Below are positions 63,992 to 64,000 of a DNA stretch of 64,000 nucleotides, piece after piece. Every line of letters starts with the position of its first letter. Position 1 is the first letter of the stretch. The notes under the pieces were generated by a model. The model ran no database searches. It was given only the letters and a program-made list of their open reading frames with translations, and had not been told where the DNA came from. The stretch spans positions 43,230 to 107,229 of the forward strand of contig NZ_JPXX01000012.1 in the NCBI RefSeq assembly GCF_000771875.1, in the 5' to 3' direction. The position numbers were made by a program, and so were the translations under genes. The DNA comes from Gallibacterium genomosp. 1. Its GTDB lineage: Bacteria; Pseudomonadota; Gammaproteobacteria; Enterobacterales; Pasteurellaceae.

Positions 63992-64000
63992 ATTGGCATA

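Overview
The window is chromosomal DNA of a gamma-proteobacterium, most likely of the family Pasteurellaceae. The pointers are an AT-rich composition, the gene order fucR-fucI-fucK-fucU-fucA-fucP and napFDAGHBC as in Haemophilus, a NadR-type NAD salvage enzyme, an ESPR-type leader on a giant trimeric autotransporter, and Haemophilus-like protein sequences throughout. I cannot fix the genus from sequence alone. No rRNA, tRNA or CRISPR array was seen.

Layout. 1-6.5 kb: the 3' part of selB, cut by the window edge, then a Lap-type type I secretion operon (TolC-like protein, ABC exporter, HlyD-like adaptor) with no obvious substrate gene beside it. 6.6-7.1 kb: remnant of an organophosphate antiporter gene. 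7.5-20.9 kb: one gene for a trimeric autotransporter adhesin of about 4,446 residues, whose signal peptide is split by a run of ten G. At this length the gene is out of frame (OFF), and one more G would restore it, so it looks phase-variable. 21-24.1 kb: dprA and def (divergent), then a decayed IS200/IS605-type element with a TnpB remnant. 24.1-30.8 kb: the L-fucose regulon with a CRP site. 30.8-38.8 kb: narQ divergent from the periplasmic nitrate reductase operon napFDAGHBC.

39-44.8 kb: arginine genes, argCBH divergent from argE around two ARG boxes, followed by trmL and a LysE/ArgO-type exporter. 44.8-50 kb: ppa, an AhpD-like gene divergent from an AraC regulator, an M48 lipoprotein protease, an EamA transporter and a soluble PQQ-type glucose dehydrogenase. 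50.3-57.6 kb: tetrathionate respiration, ttrRS divergent from ttrBCA. ttrA has an in-frame amber codon 25 codons before a plausible natural end. 57.7-60.5 kb: a TPP riboswitch in front of a lone periplasmic binding protein, then two decapitated haem-uptake genes (a TonB-dependent receptor and a HugZ/HutZ-like gene) that meet head to head. 60.5-64 kb: a phosphoesterase, nadR, ubiK, and an FMN riboswitch in front of ribB.

Taken together the window carries anaerobic respiration modules (nitrate via Nap, tetrathionate via Ttr, both with FNR-like sites), host-sugar use (fucose), a phase-variable surface adhesin and several genes in decay. This fits a host-associated mucosal bacterium. Starts were moved inward from the longest reading frame where a ribosome binding site and family length favoured it (dprA, def, fucR, napG, argE, trmL, ttrB, ttrA, nadR and others).
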